Assembly: GCF_000382885.1 (NCBI RefSeq)
Contig: NZ_CAVK010000240.1
Location: 1 to 51,267 of the forward strand
Reading direction: 5' to 3'
Origin: Sphingobium indicum BiD32
Lineage (GTDB): Bacteria; Pseudomonadota; Alphaproteobacteria; Sphingomonadales; Sphingomonadaceae
Length of the DNA stretch: 51,267 nt
Shown here: positions 48,144 through 51,267 of the stretch, piece by piece
Layout of the letters: each line of letters begins with the position of its first letter
How positions within the stretch are numbered: the stretch's first letter is position 1
Notes under the pieces: generated by a model
Databases searched by the model: none
Seen by the model: the letters and a program-made list of their open reading frames with translations, nothing else
Told to the model about the DNA's origin: nothing
Made by a program: the position numbers and the translations under genes

Positions 48144-49085
48144 TCAAGCGCATGCAGTGGTCCAGAGACGATCTGCCCTGAGTAGCGCATTTGCGGTGAC
48201 GATGAGCTTTCGCATGATGGCTGTGATGGCGATTTTGGCGGGTTTTCCGGCAGCGATGAGCTGCTGGTATTTGGCCTTGAGGTTTGGATTGAATCGGGCG
48301 GCGACCAGAGCAGGCATGTAGAGAGCCTGTCGGACATTGGCCCTACCGCCGCGGATGAAGCTTTTGCCTTTCCATTGGCCGGACTGGCGCGCGACCGGGG
48401 CAAGTCCGGCGAGCGAGGCAGCCTGCTTGTTATCGAGCGATCCGAGTTCGGGCATGGTGGCGATGATCTGGTTGGCGGTGAGTGTGCCGAGGCCAGCGAT
48501 GCTGGTGAGAATGTGGTGGCGCCGGACGAGCTTTTCATCTGCGGCAATGACGGCCGCGATTTCAGCGTCGAGCGCAGCGATGTGGCGAGCGATCTGTTCG
48601 AGCCGTTGGCTGCACTGGCGCTTAAGCAGCGTGACGGTGAGGTTCTTTTCGCGGTTTTTGAGCGCGGTGCGATCACGCACCAGACCATCGCGGGCGTTGA
48701 CGAGTTCGGCCAGTTGGTTCTGCTGCGGGCTTCGGGCGGGCCTGACCGGGGGTTTCAGCGTCACCGCCATCCGTGCGAGCAGCCTGGCGTCGATGCGATC
48801 GGTCTTGGCGAGCGTGCCTGTCGCCTGAGCGAAGCGCCTTGCCCGTTCCGGGTTGAGCTTGACGCAGGGCATATGGCCGAGCGCGACCTCCAGCGCGCGG
48901 TGGTAGATGCCGGTAGCCTCATAGGCGATCCGCTCGACCTCCCATTGCCCGGCCCATGCGATCAGGGTCTTGTGGCCCTTGGTGGTGTTGGGGAACTGGC
49001 GCTCGATCCCGATGGGATGGACATAGCAGTCCAACGTCGCTTTGGAGATGTCGATGCCGATGGTTTGTGGTAGAGAGTTGCTCAT
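48144..49085 (-). CDS. IS110-family transposase
   Basis: A 313-residue IS110-type transposase. The RuvC-like DEDD N-terminal domain starts IGIDISKATLDCYVHP and continues through YEATGIYHRALEVAL and TDRIDARLLARMA. The C-terminal transposase_20 domain has ILTSIAGLGTLTANQIIATMPELG and SLAGLAPVARQSGQW. These enzymes use a bridge RNA in well-studied relatives such as IS621. Confidence 0.9.
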   Translation of the reverse strand: MSNSLPQTIGIDISKATLDCYVHPIGIERQFPNTTKGHKTLIAWAGQWEVERIAYEATGIYHRALEVALGHMPCVKLNPERARRFAQATGTLAKTDRIDARLLARMAVTLKPPVRPARSPQQNQLAELVNARDGLVRDRTALKNREKNLTVTLLKRQCSQRLEQIARHIAALDAEIAAVIAADEKLVRRHHILTSIAGLGTLTANQIIATMPELGSLDNKQAASLAGLAPVARQSGQWKGKSFIRGGRANVRQALYMPALVAARFNPNLKAKYQQLIAAGKPAKIAITAIMRKLIVTANALLRADRLWTTACA

Positions 49086-49280
49086 CTTTTTCGCTGTCCC
49101 ATGCTTGTCATCCGGGCCTTGAAAGCCCCGGTATCCGTTCGGGCCTGATGAAAAAGAAAGGGGCGATCCTACTCTAACCCGGTCCCTTCACGACCAGCGG
49201 TTTTGCGATCCGTCCCCTTCCGTCCGGTCCGGGGTGGCCACCCCGGACCGGACATCGCATCCTGACCCGAACGGACCACA
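49086..49280 (-). ncRNA. Candidate bridge-RNA region of the IS110 element
   Basis: The noncoding stretch upstream of the transposase is where IS110-group elements encode the bridge RNA. It contains several GC-rich hairpins, including a perfect 32-base palindrome (49222-49253). No guide loops were identified by eye, so this is an inference from family layout. Confidence 0.35.
49222..49253. repeat. Perfect 32-base palindrome
   Basis: GTCCGGTCCGGGGTGG (49222-49237) is followed at once by its exact reverse complement to 49253, with no loop. It lies in the noncoding end of the IS110-like element and may be part of a bridge RNA, a terminator or a cruciform. Confidence 0.8.
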
Positions 49281-49452
49281 AAGTCATAAGACAAGCGGAA
49301 TTCCTTGATTCCATTGGACCCGCGAAATCTGCACTGAAAGAGGGCTAGATATCCCGATCAGATTTGCCGCTCCAATCACGCTGAAACGAGCATATCGAGG
49401 GAAGTTACCTCGATAACTGGAAAGGCGCATCTTGAGGCGTGCCGGTTTTTCG

Positions 49453-51054
49453 TCAGCGACGTGCCTCAAAGAAGGTCGTCATCCTTGGCTGCATCGGGCG
49501 GACGGGGGTGTGCAATTCTCGCTCCAACATCGTTATCATCCACCTGCGGTGCTGAAGGATGAAGGTGGTAAAGTCGCCAGCACTGGCAGGATTGAAAATC
49601 GGCACCGCCCAGTCGGCTTGGGGCTCGGTATATTCTGTCTCGAAAAGGCCGCGCTCATCTGTTGGCGGATCGACATGGCGGCCCAGAAAACTATTGTTTC
49701 TGAACCGGATATTTTCCGCCGGTGAAAAACCCGGCGCGATCACATAGTCAGGGCCACTCCGTCCCGCCTCGTGGCCATAACGCCCGATGCCCGCCACGGC
49801 GAATCTGTTATCGACAAAGCGAACATCATTGGCCCAGCCTTGCCATTCCGTGGCAATCACCATCTGCGCATCGATCGCCTTCCCGACATGCACGACATTG
49901 TCCTTGATCAGTACATCCGAGACAGGGCCAGAGAGCTGAAAAATGCGGCCTGCGTCATTACGACTGACGTTGAAGCGCGCGGTCGTTCCATAGTTGCCCA
50001 GATTATCGGTATTGTTTCGGCGTGGGGAACAGATCAGCAGGAATCCGCCCGCATTGTCGTGGCTGTAGTTGTAAAGGAAGGTCGTCCGTCGTGAGTTAAA
50101 ATCGGAATCAAATCCCTGACCATCATAGCGGGTGACGGTAAAGGCGGCCTCATTAAGTTGGATGAGGCTGTGGTCCGTACTCCATTGCCAGATCGCGGCA
50201 TTATAGCCTGGCGCGCGGCTGCCCGCGTAGCGCACAATATTATGTTCTATTAGGGCACCGTCAGTCCCGCGCGGGACAATGCCGTCTCCACCTACATCCT
50301 CGATAAGATTATCACGGATTACGACCTTTCCGCTCGGAAACCATCGCGCTATCGTCACCTGATCGCTGATCCCTGCGATGCCTGACCTGTCGACCCGCCA
50401 AACGATATTTCGCTCGATCCTCAGATCTTCGAACCGGGTCGCCAGTTTCGGTCCAAGAGTGCGGAACACTATCCCGCCGTTATCCTTGCGGTCATTGGTC
50501 CCGCGGACGTCATGCACATACATGTCAGTGACGCGAATGCCGCGCTTGACGCCGCTATCTTGCGCTGAAACCAGGATGCCGAAGCGCGGCTTCACCGGCG
50601 TCGCGTCATTTGTGATCTCCAGGCCACTGACGGTCACGAATTCGGCATTGAAAATGGCGACGCCATAGTCGGCAACACCACCCGCCTCGATCCGTGGTCG
50701 TGGGCCAGTTCCGGTTACGCGGACCGAGATTGGCGCATTGTTGCGGCCGGACCGCGTGATGACCAAAGGCTCTCGCCACACCGATCCTGCAACCAGCAGG
50801 ATGGTATCGCCTGGCTGGAAGGGCATGTCCCTAACCCTTTGGAGCGAACGCCATGGTGCGGTGGCCGACCTGCCGTCATTTCCATCGTAGCCCAAGCTGG
50901 AATCGACATAAAAGGTAGTCGCCCGGCAACTGATTGAACCAATTAGCCCAAGGGTCACCGCAAAAATCGCCAGAAAATGCCATAGCACGCCGCGTAGGGC
51001 TGTCGGTAACGGGAGTAGCGGCTGCACAGGGATATTCATGATGCGTCGAGCCAT
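49453..51054 (-). CDS. Right-handed parallel beta-helix protein
   Basis: A protein of about 533 residues. An N-terminal hydrophobic stretch (LWHFLAIFAVTLGLIGSISC) is a signal peptide or membrane anchor. TTFYVDSSLGYDGNDGRSATAPWRSLQRV is the usual start of such proteins, followed by many beta-helix turns (VTVSGLEITND, VVIRDNLIEDVGGDGIV, ALIEHNIVRYAG, TTFLYNYSHDNAGGFLL). The fold is shared by polysaccharide lyases and other carbohydrate-active proteins; catalytic residues cannot be assigned. The start is uncertain (51054, 51039 or 51102) because no strong ribosome binding site is seen. Confidence 0.7.
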   Translation of the reverse strand: MARRIMNIPVQPLLPLPTALRGVLWHFLAIFAVTLGLIGSISCRATTFYVDSSLGYDGNDGRSATAPWRSLQRVRDMPFQPGDTILLVAGSVWREPLVITRSGRNNAPISVRVTGTGPRPRIEAGGVADYGVAIFNAEFVTVSGLEITNDATPVKPRFGILVSAQDSGVKRGIRVTDMYVHDVRGTNDRKDNGGIVFRTLGPKLATRFEDLRIERNIVWRVDRSGIAGISDQVTIARWFPSGKVVIRDNLIEDVGGDGIVPRGTDGALIEHNIVRYAGSRAPGYNAAIWQWSTDHSLIQLNEAAFTVTRYDGQGFDSDFNSRRTTFLYNYSHDNAGGFLLICSPRRNNTDNLGNYGTTARFNVSRNDAGRIFQLSGPVSDVLIKDNVVHVGKAIDAQMVIATEWQGWANDVRFVDNRFAVAGIGRYGHEAGRSGPDYVIAPGFSPAENIRFRNNSFLGRHVDPPTDERGLFETEYTEPQADWAVPIFNPASAGDFTTFILQHRRWMITMLERELHTPVRPMQPRMTTFFEARR

Positions 51055-51267
51055 GGAAAGGATTTGATCATGAGGTGGCTGATAGCGGGCAACGTCGACC
51101 ATTCAATCTGGAAAGCGCGCATCCCGAGGTTCCGCATGTGGGGATCATATCGCTTGGCGGGTCGCTCATCCAGTCTGGCCGATGCTTTGGTTGCCATCCT
51201 CACAACCTGGTTCGCGGCTCTTTGGGTCGCGCGCCGTCTTACCCAGCACACCACTTAACGTAATCGC

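Larger units (their letters stand above)
48144..49280 (-). mobile_element. IS110-family insertion element (borders approximate)
   Basis: The transposase gene and a noncoding stretch upstream of it (49086 to about 49280) match the IS110 layout of a single gene plus a long noncoding end. Short inverted GTGGTCC (48157-48163) and GGACCAC (49273-49279) may be subterminal repeats as in the IS1111 subgroup, but the left one is inside the gene, so both ends are uncertain. IS110 elements make no clear target duplication. Confidence 0.65.

Overview
The window looks like a high-GC alphaproteobacterium, most likely a sphingomonad. The reasons are the codon use, the kind of integrative-element backbone present (ParB, DUF7007-like, strawberry-notch methylase/helicase, Toprim, DUF2493, DUF736), and the nhaA/ClC/otsA/beta-helix chromosomal set. 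No sequence search was possible, so genus is not claimed.

Region 1 (1 to about 43388) reads as the right-hand part of an integrative element, probably an ICE or genomic island. Its right end is marked by a tyrosine integrase (41882-43162, minus), repeats that look like integrase arm sites (43179-43261), and a 45-base copy of the 3' half of a tRNA-Gly(GCC) gene (43344-43388) with no 5' half before it, as expected of attR. The backbone genes are parB (43), two unknowns (2295, 2873), a DUF7007-like gene (3346), a 1447-residue methylase/strawberry-notch helicase (6720), a Toprim protein (11075), DUF2493 (12438) and DUF736 (31520). Several share a hairpin plus GGAGACC-type ribosome binding site upstream.

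Cargo interrupts this backbone. It comprises: (a) an AT-richer insert with a small WYL-like gene and an OLD-family nuclease (4198-6524); (b) a TetR-controlled EmrAB/NodT-type efflux operon (13775-18600); (c) a short tyrosine recombinase (18904); (d) a histidine kinase and sigma-54 response regulator (19750-22808) divergent from a six-gene operon (22961-29530) that starts at a good -24/-12 promoter, whose first gene is split in frame by an IS21-family element (23164-25802); (e) a RES/Xre toxin-antitoxin pair (29996-31081); (f) a methyltransferase and a TetR - adaptor - FtsX permease - ATPase - DUF2946 - TonB receptor cluster (31928-39248); (g) a predicted AbiEi-like/HipA fusion kinase with two palindromic operators, and an MqsA-like antitoxin (39296-41777).

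Region 2 (about 43389-51267) reads as flanking chromosome: otsA (trehalose-6-phosphate synthase), a ClC chloride transporter and NhaA Na+/H+ antiporter in a 4-base-overlapping pair, an IS110-family element just upstream of nhaA, and a secreted or anchored parallel beta-helix protein. OtsA, NhaA and ClC together suggest salt and osmotic adaptation.

The best candidates for something undescribed are the sigma-54-controlled operon of small membrane protein, SDR-DoxX, DUF2269, DUF4166, DUF393 and SRPBCC proteins, and the AbiEi-HipA fusion with its paired operators.
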